Shown here one piece after another: positions 23,459-36,800 of a DNA stretch of 64,000 nucleotides. The position numbers and the translations under genes were made by a program. The notes under the pieces were generated by a model, which worked only from the letters and a program-made list of their open reading frames with translations, did not search any database and was not told where the DNA came from. Position 1 is the first letter of the stretch. Each line of letters begins with the position of its first letter. Source of the DNA: Dreissena polymorpha. Taxonomy: Eukaryota; Mollusca; Bivalvia; Myida; Dreissenidae. Location of the stretch: positions 34,825,424 through 34,889,423 of the forward strand of contig NC_068358.1 of the NCBI RefSeq assembly GCF_020536995.1. The letters are read 5' to 3'.

Positions 23459-23796
23459 AAGATAATGAGTGTTATGCTTATTTTGGAATTGAACCTCTAC
23501 TGTAAAGTGAGTTAACATTTAAAAGACAAGGATCCTGATTTGCAACACTCTAAATGCATATACATTCACGTTATAACATTAATCTCAATATGCAAGTATT
23601 TTGAATAACATGCACGTCATTTTATGATTGATTATTACACACTTTTCAATATAATTTTTTACATGAACTGCTTTATTAAGTTATGAGTAAACGCCACAAT
23701 ACTTACACGTGCACTTTTAACTACTAGGCACCGTATGTATAGAATGTAGAACTATTAAAACTAAACACATCATATGATTGTCGACTGGCTTCTACT

Positions 23797-23978
23797 GCTG
23801 TGTTTATCTTTTCATCTTTTAAAATAGATTCAGGTCTGTGCAGTTCGTAATATTATCCAGTACTTAACACAAACATTTAAAAATAATTATCGAATAATGT
23901 ATTGTTATGAAAATGTGTTACTTGTCCTTGTTTCTACCCCCCCCCCCCCCCTAAAAAAAAATAATTAAAATACAAACA
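23797..23978 (+). mobile_element. 182-bp insertion with 14-bp target-site duplication
   Basis: Near-identical copy of 23283-23458, ending in a C-run, A-run and A-rich tail. It is flanked by the perfect direct repeat GACTGGCTTCTACT at 23783-23796 and 23979-23992. A 14-bp duplication with an A-rich 3' end is the mark of LINE-type target-primed insertion. The few differences from the other copy are mainly in the homopolymer runs, so the insertion is young compared with everything else in the window. It encodes nothing and shows no pol III promoter. Confidence 0.8.
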
Positions 23979-23992
23979 GACTGGCTTCTACT

Positions 23993-26459
23993 TGAAAGAA
24001 CATCAAAATAGTAGACAATACTCTGCAACATAACCTGCAAGACCGCGTCCACGAACCAATGAATACCAACAAATAACCAGAAATACAAAACAATAAACAA
24101 CGCGAAGGACGCTTACAATTTTAGGTCAAAATCACAGCGATTTATTCATTGAAATTAACATAATTTGCAATGCGTGCTCTTAATTACATTGTTAGTAATA
24201 GTTCGATGAACACTTTTCGTTTAAGGTTTAAAGTCGTAAAAAACTTACAAGAAATATTGAGGACCGGCACATTAACCTCCATTCATTTTTAAGACTGATA
24301 TTTGTACAATAGACAACATGCGTAATACAATATACAGGATTTTTTCAAAATTCAGTGTGCTTTCTATATAATCAGCATTTATAACATTTAATAAACACAC
24401 GGCGTGTTTTCAACTTACTCAATTCATAGTAAATCTGCTCATGATAGGTCCAAAGTAGATTCCTCGTCTTACCAAATGTATATATTTTAAAAACGTATTT
24501 TATAAACAATTTATTATAGCCAGGTTTTATATAGCTCCCTACCAAACGATAGCGGGTTACGTACGCTTATATTCATCTTAACGTGAATTAATTTTCAAAC
24601 ATGAGCCAAAAAGTGTGAATTTCAAATAAGTCTTTTTTTCTAAATGTTTCAGCAATAAAGTGTCACGACTTCAGATTTACTAATACAAATTAAGCGAAGA
24701 TACTGGCTTTGAAATATCAGACAGAACACATTTGATATGCTAAATGTAGGAATATTTTATATAATTGTCTGTTGTCGGACATAACACGGTCAGGAGTATA
24801 AATGCAAAAGAATAAAGTATGTTCCACAAAAACTAATCAATAAACTCATATATATATATATATCATCATTAAAAAAAAAACAAAATAATTTTGCATCAAT
24901 TCATACCTCATAAAATGAGCGAGCGATGCTATTTTTTCAGACGATCTGTTGTGCAAAGCGAGCCACGTTTCAAGAAAAAACACAGTAAAATGCTAGTGTA
25001 ATGTCAAATCCTCTTGACACAGAAAACCATTTGCTAGAAACGATAAAGTAATATAAAAAAGAGAAAAGTTTAATGTTTGTACAAATGCTCCTTTTGTCGC
25101 ATATTTTGAAAGAAGGAACACGGGTTTGCATTAAACAGACAAGTTTGATAAATAAAACACATTTGTCTTAATGTATCTGAATTGTTCGTGACTCGGAACT
25201 GTCGCGATACATTCAATTAAATCTTAAAATAGCGAATGTGTTTCAGTACAGTTGGGTAAAAAAAACACGCTCACAAGTTTAATGTTTTGTTGCATGAAGC
25301 AATCAATGACAATATTCAATTTTACGTAAGTATGCAAATAAACATTGCATGTGTTCCCGAGATATCATGAAAACATATCAATCATCTGCCATGCAGCTAG
25401 TTTCCGTTCAATCTATTTTTAAATCATTGGTAAATGTGCAGACAAAATAGCGTTAGCATTAATTAAGGTATTGCGGTTTTATAAAATTCATCACTTTGCC
25501 AATGGTTAAGTTTAATCGTGGATTGATCAACATGACAACGCACAGGATAATACGTTTGTCATGAAAATGATGTTAGGAGACAAGTACAGCTTATGCGCAA
25601 GATATCGTCTATTTTTACATATTTTAAATCAAATAATAACAAAGCAAGAGTAGCAAATGCACACATACATAATTAAAAAAAAATTAACCCAAATATTTGA
25701 AACCAATGAAAAACATTTCCTAAACATTAACTATATTTGTGCAAGTTCTTCTTCTAAACAACTTTTCAGTCTCTAGATTCTAATACCGTTTTATGGCATG
25801 CACGGCGATGGAATATGTGTTGAAACCTCAATTTACAGCTATTGCATTTTTACACGCCTTATGAAAGGAGTCTGATATCACATCACATCAGTTTATTATG
25901 CCATTTTCTTTTTCAAAAATATTGTTAAAAAAATAACTGAAATAAACCATAGCGCACATATTTAGCGATTTTAAATTATGCACAAAATGAAAATAAATTG
26001 GATCAGTTAAATTTACAACAACCAATCTGTTTTTATCATAATTCATACACAAACATAGTTCTAATTTAAAGCATTGATATTAATATTTCAGCAAATATAT
26101 AAGCGATAAACAAAACATGCACAGAGAAACTTGATATTGTCGAGAATCAAGCATACTATAATACAATTACGTCATTTTATATTTTAACACACGCACATAG
26201 CATATTTCATTCAAGATAAACATCGATTTGTTTTAATAATTTTAATATTGAAGTAATGACTTTCTACTGTTCAGAATGTTGCGGTGATTAACTGTGAGGA
26301 AAAAGCAAATATTAAAGAGTTCGAACAACATGTCTGTGTATAGACATATTTGGACATTAACCCTGCCAAATCAAATACAGTTGTCTTTAAATGAACGCGG
26401 AAACATTGTGTGTGTGTGTAACCCAAAGATGATTGTATAAATCAGCATTATTTGGACAT
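23993..26459. other. AT-rich spacer
   Basis: No open frame above background. A short TA run lies near 24849-24862. No gene, RNA or repeat could be supported. Confidence 0.45.
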
Positions 26460-26629
26460 CACATTGTTTGTTAAGTGCAGTAATCAAATATTTATTGTGC
26501 CACTTATAGACGCCATCGACTTTCTCGAGAAATAATTCATTATTTCATTATGTTATATATGAGTTCCGCTCTTCAATATGAAATAGCTCGTGTTTTCTTT
26601 ACATATAAATTATAAAATCAACGGATGAT

Positions 26630-26705
26630 TTCTTGGAATATGGCAAACCAGTAATTTATTGTAAATATGCTCGATCAGATGGAAATGACGATGTCTTCTT
26701 AGTAT
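26630..26705 (+). repeat. diverged repeat unit C
   Basis: AATATGGCAAACCAGTAAT (26637) and GAAATGACGATGTCTTCTTA (26682) match unit B in order and spacing. The open translation (KPVIYCKYARSDGNDDVFLV) is not recognised. Flanks (26460-26629 and from 26706) are AT-rich. Confidence 0.35.
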
Positions 26706-29700
26706 CCCACCACATTGACAAAGAATGATAAAAATTATAGTGCATGATTACAAAGACGCGAACGTTACCATCCTTGATCCATCAACATGTATATTTTTAT
26801 TTATACAAAACACTGCCCGGTTTGTATATAATATAAGTCTTCTATCGTCATCCAAATTCGACGAAATTGTATATGAAACTTCGTCAAAACAGAATTTATT
26901 AGTTATAATATATACGGACATCCTTAGAAAAAAAGAAATGAAAGTGATGAAATAATTACATTATCGTATCAATCCTCTAAAAATAGTTAATATATAACAA
27001 ATAAAAAGCGTTTGATACGTTTATCTTAAACAGTACCATGTCCATCGCAACGAATAGTTCTCGCCAAAATAGCAATATAATATTATTTCGTAATTCTAAA
27101 TGAGCTCTAATAAAACTTATTAATCTATTTACGTGACAGAAAAATGTGAAGATTTAAGTTTGAAGACGATGTACTATTGAATAAGTCTGAATAGAATTAC
27201 TGTCTGTCTAATAAAAAATAGCGTAAAATAAGAAAATATGTTAATGCGATCATTCATTGAGTTATGTGTTATGAATTGTGGTTTGCGACACGCATTGGTC
27301 TACAAAATGGTGATCAGATGCCGTTGTCAATTACAGACATAACGTCAATTATACACATGTATAAATACCCAACAGTAGTGTTTTAGTCAATATTGCTCAA
27401 AATGAAAATGTTATTGACATGCACAATAAAAACCGGTGTCATGCCCCGTGTAACATTACCAACTAAAAGGTTATATGAATGAAGAATGCACAAATACAAG
27501 TTATAGAAAATGATGATCGAATACATATTTATTCGATTTTAAACGTCACAAGTTGTAGGCATCGACAAGTTACTAACACAGAAATGTCATTTTATTCAAG
27601 TATCCATCCATCATCAAAGATAAAAATGCAGTTTTCAATTATTGCAAAAAGTATTAATCGCAACATGTTTCATTATTTATTTAACTGCAGCTTTAATCAT
27701 TTAAATGTTTACTGTATTTTTGTATGTATTATACAGTATTAAATAGTCAATCGTCACCTTCCTTAGCTTAAAGACAAGCGGATAATAACAATAAACAATA
27801 TTTTCAGCTAATTGACAGTAACCGTGATTTCTTGAATAATCGTTACATTAAATGTGATATTACTTAAAAGATCTCGCAAAAACCATTCACAACAAATACT
27901 ATGTTTTGGCTGTGATTAAAACTTAGGTTAACATACATACCATGCTTAGACTTAATTGTTATATCACTGCGCGGATAATATGAAAAACATTACACTTCGT
28001 ATATTCCGTTAATGCGAGATGGTAGGGCACCCATTACGTCATTTGTATGTTATCATGATGGGGCGTTTCTCTCGCAATATTCTTAAAAGAAGTAAATGTT
28101 TCATGCAACATTAAATAATTACGTAGTCTCACTGTCTGGAAATCAACAATAATATTTGTGTGTTCATCGCATATAATACCTGAAGTTGTTTATGGGAAAA
28201 ATTGCTATCAGAACGGTACACAAAGGCGCTTTTCATTCCGAATATACTTTTGCCATCAATTTCCGGATATTTTCTTAGACAAAACACGATTATTTGGTAT
28301 TCAGTAAGGCATCAAAGCAGCCTGTGTGTCGAGTCGTCGGTGGATTGTGCGAGTTACAGGACCTGTAATGAACGAACTATTGTGCTATCTGGATCCCAAG
28401 TAGCATCCGAAAAAAAAGACTGCATATAATATGTTTAAACCTATACCAATTAAAATAATAAACTTGGTTCAAAGGAATAATCATTACATATTCGACATTT
28501 ATCATAAATGGAATTAGTAGTATATTCATATTAAACAATATCCTACAAATACAATATAAATATTATTGTATTACACACACTATTAAGCCTTTATATGAAG
28601 GAACCGTAAATTTACAATAAAACATATGCATTTTATGAAGTCAAAATTGTAATATTCAAGCGACTTTGTTAAGATTGAACACATAAACTCCCTCTGACTT
28701 GAATGAACATATACTGTAAAAGAACTTTAATGACGTGTTTATATTGGACAAATTAATTTTCTCATAACAGTTTGTTATGCTATTATCAATACCATCATAT
28801 TTGCAAACAATTACACTTTAATTTATCCCATTTTCAACGCGTCATTGACGGTTTAACACCTTATGGAATATACTAGCCTGTATTCAACCTTGTGGGATAT
28901 ACCTGTCGCGTGCACGGACTACTTTTAACTTTACCACTGAATGATTTTTCATAAGAAATAAAGTCGAGAAAACTTTAGCTTCAAAATTATACGACCTTCA
29001 ACCTTTAAATCTAGTCATATGACATAATGTTTCTCCATCCGTATAATGAATCAGCTATTTGATGGCGTCATAAAATGACATACTTATTGCGTCACTTCCC
29101 CACCCCCCCAAAAAAAATGACGATTTATTATAAACGCGACTTATTTCAATGTACATGTACTGTATATCGACACATTTGAATTGTCAATTTATCACATATT
29201 CCTTATTTGGTGTAATGGGCATTGTTTATAATCCATGCATGTTCTTTTGACATTTAAGAATGTACAACAAGCCATACAAATATCGCACAATTAATAAATA
29301 ATCTGCAATATTTGCTTTCCGATTTAATTAACGTTAGGCATAGAGCTGTGTAAAGTATAAGATGGTAAAAATAGCACCACACTGGAATTAGGAATGTCCC
29401 ATTTTGTACACGGGTATTATCCACTCATTTATCTGTTGTGTAATGGAATGTTTTGCATTCTTTCTGTATTTGTATATTAAATTATTTTCTTGTACAATAT
29501 GGGCATTTACCATAGACAAATAAAACCTTGTGCAAGTTTAAACATAATTATGTTTGTATGCAGAAATCTGCAAATGCAACCGAGTTTACAAACGGCTATT
29601 ATTTGATAAACTGCTCCGGTTCATTTTAACAGCAGTAATGTACATAGAGTACATGACGAAGCGTGTGACGAAGAAGAAAGTTTGTTGAGTCCTCATTTGA

Positions 29701-29840
29701 ATATAGTGATATGATGGCATACGGGTCTTTATTAAACTGTGCTAAAATAATTATTAAAGACCCTAGATGCAAAATCGTCAATTATTGAGTTAAATGGATT
29801 ATTAGATGGATTTTAAAGGATAATTAAAGGTAAGATACTA
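26706..29840. other. AT-rich spacer
   Basis: Open frames at 26725-26955, 27479-27742 and 28202-28429 (plus) have no recognisable domain. A weak inverted pair, TGCGAGA..TCTCGCA, encloses 28015-28075. Short C and A runs lie near 29100-29117. No gene called. Confidence 0.4.
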
Positions 29841-29849
29841 GTTCGAACG

Positions 29850-30110
29850 TGTTTTGGTTTTTGTTTGTACTTTTGTCGTTCCCTGTTCTCGGGGAAATGA
29901 TTTTAACATGGGCGCCATTGATGCATCGGATCACACACGGCATACCCATAACATTATATAAAAACACGTTCTGCGCGTCCTTAAATTCGTCGTCCGAATT
30001 CGGAAAACGTATTGCCCTGTATATTAAGTCAAATAAAGTGTCAGTCGCTGCAATTGTCTGTTTACTCGTTGAAATTGTCAAGGTCGTCGATGGTGTACAT
30101 GTATGTTGAC
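29850..30110 (-). pseudogene. PIF/Harbinger (HARBI1-like) transposase fragment
   Basis: On the minus strand the translation reads TDTLFDLIYRAIRFPNSDDE, then FYNVMG-type linker (FLYNVMGMPCVIRCINGAHV) and KIISPRTGND. In Harbinger transposases the corresponding segment is ..IKFP.....F..I.GFPGVVGCIDGTHV.I..P, which contains the first catalytic aspartate of the DDE triad. Here that position (CIDG) is asparagine (CING), and the frame ends soon after, without the remaining catalytic region. No HTH region or Myb-like partner gene is visible, and no terminal inverted repeats were found. A dead DNA-transposon scrap of about 85 codons. Confidence 0.65.
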
Positions 30111-30469
30111 ATCGACATCATTAAGTCAGGAGCAATCGCCGCCATATTGGATTTTGATCATTTTCTTTCGAAAATAAAATTAATTATTGTAAAGTAAAAT
30201 CTTCTTTTCGCGGTCGTAATGTGTTAAAATTTGCATGCTGCGTAAAATTGAATCGAGGCATATGGTGATATATTTTTTACTCGTTTTACAGTTTGTGTGT
30301 GAATTTTTTAAGACTATTTTGCGTACCAGAACAAATACATTTATATCACTACGCATGGTTACATTCGTTAGATTTTAAGCGCTTTTAAAAATGCATTAAA
30401 ATTTTTGTTTAGGTTATTAGATCTATTTATGTTAAATGTCACGTTGAAAAAAATCAAATAGGATAAACA
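30111..30469. other. AT-rich spacer
   Basis: Nothing recognisable. Confidence 0.45.
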
Positions 30470-30560
30470 GAACACTAGGATTCGCGTTGAATACAGAGAA
30501 GTTTATGTTGCGAGGCTTAGAACACCGGGAGCGCGAGCCTTCAACGCTAACCTAGTATTC
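30470..30560. repeat. inverted-repeat fragment (small hairpin element)
   Basis: GAACACTAGGATTCGCGTTGAA (30470-30491) pairs with TTCAACGCTAACCTAGTATTC (30540-30560), about 18 of 22 positions, around a GC-rich 48-base middle that itself contains GGCTTAGAACACCGGG and GCGCGAGCC. It stands out from the AT-rich flanks and looks like a remnant of a foldback or MITE-like repeat. Confidence 0.5.
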
Positions 30561-31302
30561 TCTATGTACCTGTTCTTTATAATTAAGTTTTGAATATGTT
30601 GGTGAATCAATTGCTCCTTTGTAAGCCATACTCGTCTCTTATGTTAAAAAATATTACTTGTAATATGCCTATATTTGTAACCAATATTTATGCAATTCTA
30701 AAAAATATGTACACGTGCTCAATTAATCATTAAAAGTTTTATGTGTATACAATTATCGCAACAAGCATTTCATGATCAGGTAAAACAATGACTTCAAATG
30801 TAACTGAGTGTAGATACCATACACGTTTATGCTTATCTTATTAGCTAATTCGTTAATAATAAAATATATGTAAAAATGAACGTAAAATATCTTTGGTGAC
30901 GATTTTTATCAATGTCTTTAATTGTCAAAAGACAGTTTAAACAGTAGCATTTATAAACTAGAATATTTTGCAAACGCTTTATTTTGAGTGAAAGAAGATT
31001 TGATATTATCAGTAATTAAATGAAACTCATTCTTGTCTATCTTCTCTTGGAAAACATGACAAATAGACCTACATTATCACCCATCGGAATCCCTTAAAGT
31101 AGTCATGAGATGTATCGAAATACAAAATATTGAACCTTACACAAAACAAAAACAGGCATCCAGAATATTTATAGTAATTGTAGTTAACAATACTGACACT
31201 GATCTTGCAATATCATTTGACCCAACGAATAAAAATCATGTCATGGTTACACAGAACATATCAGAGTCACATACTTCTTACCCGTTAGACCCTTAAAAAG
31301 TC
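30561..31302. other. AT-rich spacer
   Basis: A 63-codon open frame at 31105-31296 (plus) has no recognisable domain. Nothing else is supported. Confidence 0.4.
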
Positions 31303-31339
31303 CTCCTCCAGGGTTTCATCTCAGACATCCCTGGAGGAG
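31303..31339. other. perfect 11-bp inverted repeat (stem-loop)
   Basis: CTCCTCCAGGG and CCCTGGAGGAG separated by 15 bases. GC-rich in an AT-rich setting, so the stem would be stable as RNA or cruciform. No neighbouring gene gives it a role. Confidence 0.5.
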
Positions 31340-34300
31340 CAATTCGAAACCCTCATATTATTGTACTAATCCTTCATCCCTATGCACTATTATGTTGATG
31401 CAATTCTGTTTTGTATGACACTGTGGTTAATATATGTCAGCCAATCCCAAGCGAGTGCATGCTCATCAGGGAAGTTCGGATGCTCGCAAATGTGTACCAT
31501 CTCCAAGTTGACGCCGTTCACGAGTGCACGTACGAACTGGAAAGATGCCATTAATTAATACGATGTTGAGGTCGTCCATATTACTAGCACATATCACACA
31601 GGATACCTTTATTATACATTAGCCCAATCAAATCATTCCTCTGTAAGCATACCTGAAAAAAGTGAACCATTTTTTTTACAGTTCCATATTTGCCTAAACA
31701 AAAACAAGTTGACGGCCTTCTGAGCACTTTGAAATTTGAAATGTACTAAACTAAATTTAATCTTAAAATGTTCTTTACAATTAAAATGAATTTCGAGAAT
31801 ACATATACAATTTTTTGTGTTTGTAAATGAAGCGTTTATATCTGAATAGATCAAAATAATATGTATTAGTTTCAAGTATCACTACTTGATTTACCTAAAA
31901 ACACGGATACTATCGCATTTTATATTACAATAAATTTCTATTTTTATTGATATATGTCTAATTTTTCATTTTATTGTAATAATACCTATGCTGTAACCTT
32001 TTATTTTTCTGTTATTAAGTATGTAAGTCTTCAATATCCAAGGTACCGATATTTTTTCTGACTCTCCGTTTATGTCTATATTTTATGTGATAATATTTAT
32101 GGGTTTAATATACTATTGTTATATAGCAATGACTCTGTGCTTTGATCTTACAAAGTTATTTCATTGAGCAATTTAGTCCTCAATATAAATGTTACTGAAG
32201 CAACTCTTTCTAGATTACGAGGAACCAAGCATACACAATTTGAGTGAACAGTGTTTTAATAGTCCAAGTTGTTTGTGTGGAATGTGTTTTATATTAACGC
32301 ACAAATTTAATTTTAAGTACAAATTTTGCTTTCCGATAAGTTCAATGTTATTTATAAGCTGCAGCATATTTATTTGGTATTCGAGATTGCAGCCAATTTG
32401 TCTTAAATCTACAGTCAACCTGCAATGACCAATTATTGTTTTAAAAATTCGGATCCATAAAATATCCGGTACAAGAGTTGACATTTTTGTGCACTTCAAT
32501 TTGAGGCTTTGTATTTTCTATTCCTATAAATAACTCAATAACTGAACTTAAATTTATCGGAGATAAGCCACACGCGTTCTATCCGTGTGACATTAAAAGT
32601 GATTAAGGAAGGCACTCTTAAGCGGCTTATACCGTAATCCAACGACAAACTTTAAGATCAATATAACATATAATTTCTTTTAAAGTTATTGGAATACCGA
32701 AACTCGTATAAAAGAGCATTTCTTTGTCAAGTTATATCAAAATTGTGTAGTTTTCCTTGACAAGTTTACTCGGAATCAGAAATGTTTAAACTATTTTAAT
32801 GCTAGTTTCAACAGCTGCTTTTCATTTTAGTCTTAAATGTTAAATCGGTTTCATAACAATAACAACGGACTTTATTCTGAAAATTTTTCATCCCTGTTTT
32901 CATTTTATAACGTAAGATTTTGGCTAGAATACTTAAATTTTGCATTATATGATTGCATGCCAAATGTTGTTGATATCTACAAGATTAAAGGAGGATTCAC
33001 ACTAGAGTATAGTAGAAACCCAATGAATAGTTACCAAGGCCACACTAGTAACTTGTAAATTAAATATGACCTAACCAATATATGCAGTTTTCAAATGCTA
33101 ATGTTATTATTACTGCAGTGTTACATAGATTTAAATAGAAATAATTGAATATGAGTAACAATAAATGATAAATAGAAAGATGTTTGATTGCTAATAATCG
33201 AATATACACATGAAGCTTTATTCTGATTGCGTTTATTTATATGTTTAGTTTAATATAGTGTGCATTAGACTTGACACTAACAACGGTTTGTGATAACTGA
33301 TTATATCAATTTGGTATTAAACGATACTTGAAGATTTATATTTCTGTTTAATTAGTATTTATGTGAGATTAATGATAGTGTCATTGTTGACAATGACGAA
33401 ATGAGAATGCTCAGAATCGGCAGCTTTTAGTGTGGTGTCGTTGCTGGAAATTATGATGCTTTTATGTATTTTGAAATGAATATCATAAGAATGAATACGT
33501 GTACGTCAAAATGGATATGTTTTATTTGTTGCGTCTTTTCACATTTCTTTATTTTTTCTGATTTAAACATACATATATATCGTTCGAAAGTTACAATTTA
33601 AGTGAATTAGCGTTTACTTAGTTTTTATTAATCCTTCATTTAGGAGAACACGTCTTTGGTTCGATTTGAAATATTTCACAACCCTATTAAGAACAAGTTC
33701 ATCTTGAACGGTCATGTTCCCTTGACCGGCTCTTGTTATACGGCGTGATGTATATGTGTGTCATTGAACATGAATGTTTACATGGTTCAAGTTAAATTCT
33801 TCTTAAAGAGCGGTTAACGCATTTTCTGGATCCACTTAATAGTGAGGCTTAACATTTAACTAATTAAGATGAAACATTACGTTTATTGATACAATATCGA
33901 ATGGTAATTATTTTTCACGACCCGCGTCTTAATTTCAATAGATAAACGTTCAAAATAGCTGTGGGCATCATGCAACAAACCATGGGCGAGGCTTAATGAT
34001 GCTAATGTATTTCCAAAACTGCAAAGTTGTTCGTGAATGTATAGTACATAACCTAAATAAACCAATTGCGTGTTAAACCCTGTTTTCATTAAAACGGTTA
34101 AATTGCCTTCCTACTTAACTCTTGTTTGAGCAATGCTTTTATGTTATAAAGATGATATTAACAGTAACTTCTATTTTACATCTCGACACATGAACATGCA
34201 TTTAACGATAAGCATACGATAGTTTCTTTGGCAGACCACATTTAAGCTCAAAGTTTGATGCGGCAGAACGCCACTGAATAGAACACTCATTTGCAAAGAG

Positions 34301-36355
34301 TGTATATCTCAATATGTACAATGTAGGAGTATATGACTACAATAAGGCTGTCTTTAAATACAAAATCATAGATAACGACTTGAACATAATATAATGAAAT
34401 ATAATCAAGCAGGGGGTAATAATTTTTTTGACGTAAATAAATACGATAAATGATTGTCCGTCCGTTTTGTCTCCAGATTATTGCCAGGACATGTTGTCAT
34501 TATTACCACAATACATGTAGAACAATTAAATAAAAGTGTGCGTCGTATCTCAGCATTTTTCTTTAAATTTATTATTTCAGAAACATCCATTATAAAAAGT
34601 TTATAATACACCAAGTTATTTTATATGCAACTCTAAATTACACATTTTAAGCTACTAAAAAAGCCCATGCACAGTTGAATAGCCATTGAATGTGACATGT
34701 GGGTCGTTAACAACAATCATTGTATGTTTATGTACTTGTATGCAAGGAGGCATTTGGGATCCGTGCTTTCATTTACAGTTTGTACTTACACTATAAATTA
34801 GGGTTATAATAAAACTGTCGCAAAAGATCATCAATATATCGACAGCGTATTTTGTAATCAAAACCTGTATCACATAGCTCAAAGATTATGATCATAGTTA
34901 GAAATATCAAATATGAACATAATACAGCTCGGTCGGCCTGTTATTTTATCATTTTCAACCTTTTAAACAAAACAATTTATTGTTAACATGCAACACGTTC
35001 ACAGAGCTCCAGATAAGGATTTGTGAAATTAGTAACGGTACTGCCACTGACATAAAGAAAAGGAGTAACGCTTAAAATCAATTAGTTCCTGTACTACCAT
35101 ATCCCAAAATACAGGTAGTACTGTACTGCCCGTGTTCTTGGATATTGAAGGGTGTATTACTGACTTTACAGAAACATTTGCAGCAATTAAAATAAACATA
35201 TGTAGCTTCTTAAACAGTTACTGTATTAGGTTTTCCATTCTGAATTATGATGCTAATACAACCACACATCAAAACTCATGACTAATACTATTTCTTCATT
35301 ATTCTTTACAAGAAAACACAAGCCAACAAGTAAGCTAAATAAATGAACACTTATTTCACTGTCTCATCCGTTTCCCATCGTGTTTTCTAACGTTTTACGC
35401 CACCGATGCAATCAAACCGTTTAATATCGGGGCGACAATGTCTTTTTCTGGGTTTACAGATTTAATGTCAGGATGGTTAAAAGACACCGTATGTAGTCAT
35501 TATATGACAACAAAGTGTTGTTTTGAGCCGCTTTCGGTTAAGCCGGTATTCAATTGCGCGCAGACATATCGTTTTTGACGGATTTACACGTTACAGAAAA
35601 TCACGCGACAGAATAGACACTAATATATGAACCCAGTCTACAACTTTTCGGTAATTTAAATTAACGAAAAGCGCCGTTAGGTTAGAGACCAACAAATCAC
35701 GCCGCGCTGACGCAGACGTATCGGTACGGCCAGATTTTTTTCGTAAATGCGTAAAATGGATATTAATTTCGTAATTGTACGTCCAGCTTATAAAAATAAA
35801 TGCGTAAATCTTCATGAATAAGGCGTATTTATTGCTGTACGGCCCTTATCTGAAGCTCTGCGTTCATCTAATGAGCAAACGTCAATGCCACACTTTAATG
35901 TGCACATACTTAATATAATTGCATTTTATACAAGACGCATTTAAACACTAACCACAAAAATACTTGTTAAGAGGTTGTAAGAACACACGTACAATGTGTC
36001 CCTAGTTAAAATCCGACATTCCCGATTCGAGGCCAAATGTCACATATAAATGTTATAAATGTTTGCAAGTTAGTTTTTACAATATTTTTATAAATCAATC
36101 ATATAGCATTTAACGTGATTTTATATGCCCCTTGCCTGTGTCCATTTATTTGCAAAGAAAAATATCTGTGTAGCACATCTTGTTTGATAAATTCGGATCA
36201 CATACAATACGTCATTTTACAAGCCTGTTTGTTCGTCTTATCATTGAAAACATTTGGCAAAGGCATATTTTAAACTCTGCAAAAACAACTAGAAATGTAT
36301 TAAAGACACTGATGGATCCACTACACATGTTTGACATAAGACAAATCCTTTATAT
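31340..36355. other. AT-rich spacer
   Basis: Several short open frames (31633-31875 minus, 32215-32499 minus, 33883-34089 minus, 34405-34614 minus, 35591-35815 minus) were translated; none shows a known domain. A GC-richer island near 35400-35750 (GCGCCGTTAGGTTAGAG, CACGCCGCGCTGACGCAGAC) looks like an unclassified repeat fragment. Confidence 0.35.
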
Positions 36356-36359
36356 ATTC

Positions 36360-36800
36360 TATAGACGACGAAACGGAAAGGGACAAACATCCGCCATAAC
36401 TAGTCGCAGTGAAAATTCCTTCCTTTTCGAATATCTACACAAAACATGCCATCGTACTATGAAAGTTGTATCGAGTTATAAATATATATATTTAAAATAT
36501 AAATAATAGTTAGAAAGAATTTAATATAAAAATTACTGGGACCAAAGTGGAAAAAAGACAAATGGTCATAATTTTGAGAAAATTCGTATTAGCGAAAATT
36601 CCTTTTTACGATTATCTATAAATAAAATCACCCAACTGTTTGATCGAGATCAAGCCTAGTTTTGAAAGAGGAGTCGTAAACAAACAATTTCGGGTGAACC
36701 TATTATGTACGAGAAAAACATAACTGTTACACGGTGCATATTCTGTCGACATTCGCCGGAGCCTAAATTCCTTCATTTAAGTTCATCTACACATTACGGT
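36360..36800 (+). repeat. decayed tandem repeat with GAAAATTCCTT motif
   Basis: Related blocks recur roughly every 175-180 bases: GTGAAAATTCCTTCC then ATCTACACAA near 36410, GCGAAAATTCCTTTTTACGA then ATCTATAAAT near 36590, and TAAATTCCTTCATTTAAG then ATCTACACAT near 36765. The GGTCATAATTTTGAGAAAAT block is familiar from molluscan repeats. The 108-codon open frame at 36180-36506 falls partly in it and is not treated as a gene. Confidence 0.4.

Noticed and set aside
36180-36506. 108-codon open frame
   Set aside because: Overlaps a decayed tandem repeat and shows no domain or splice support.
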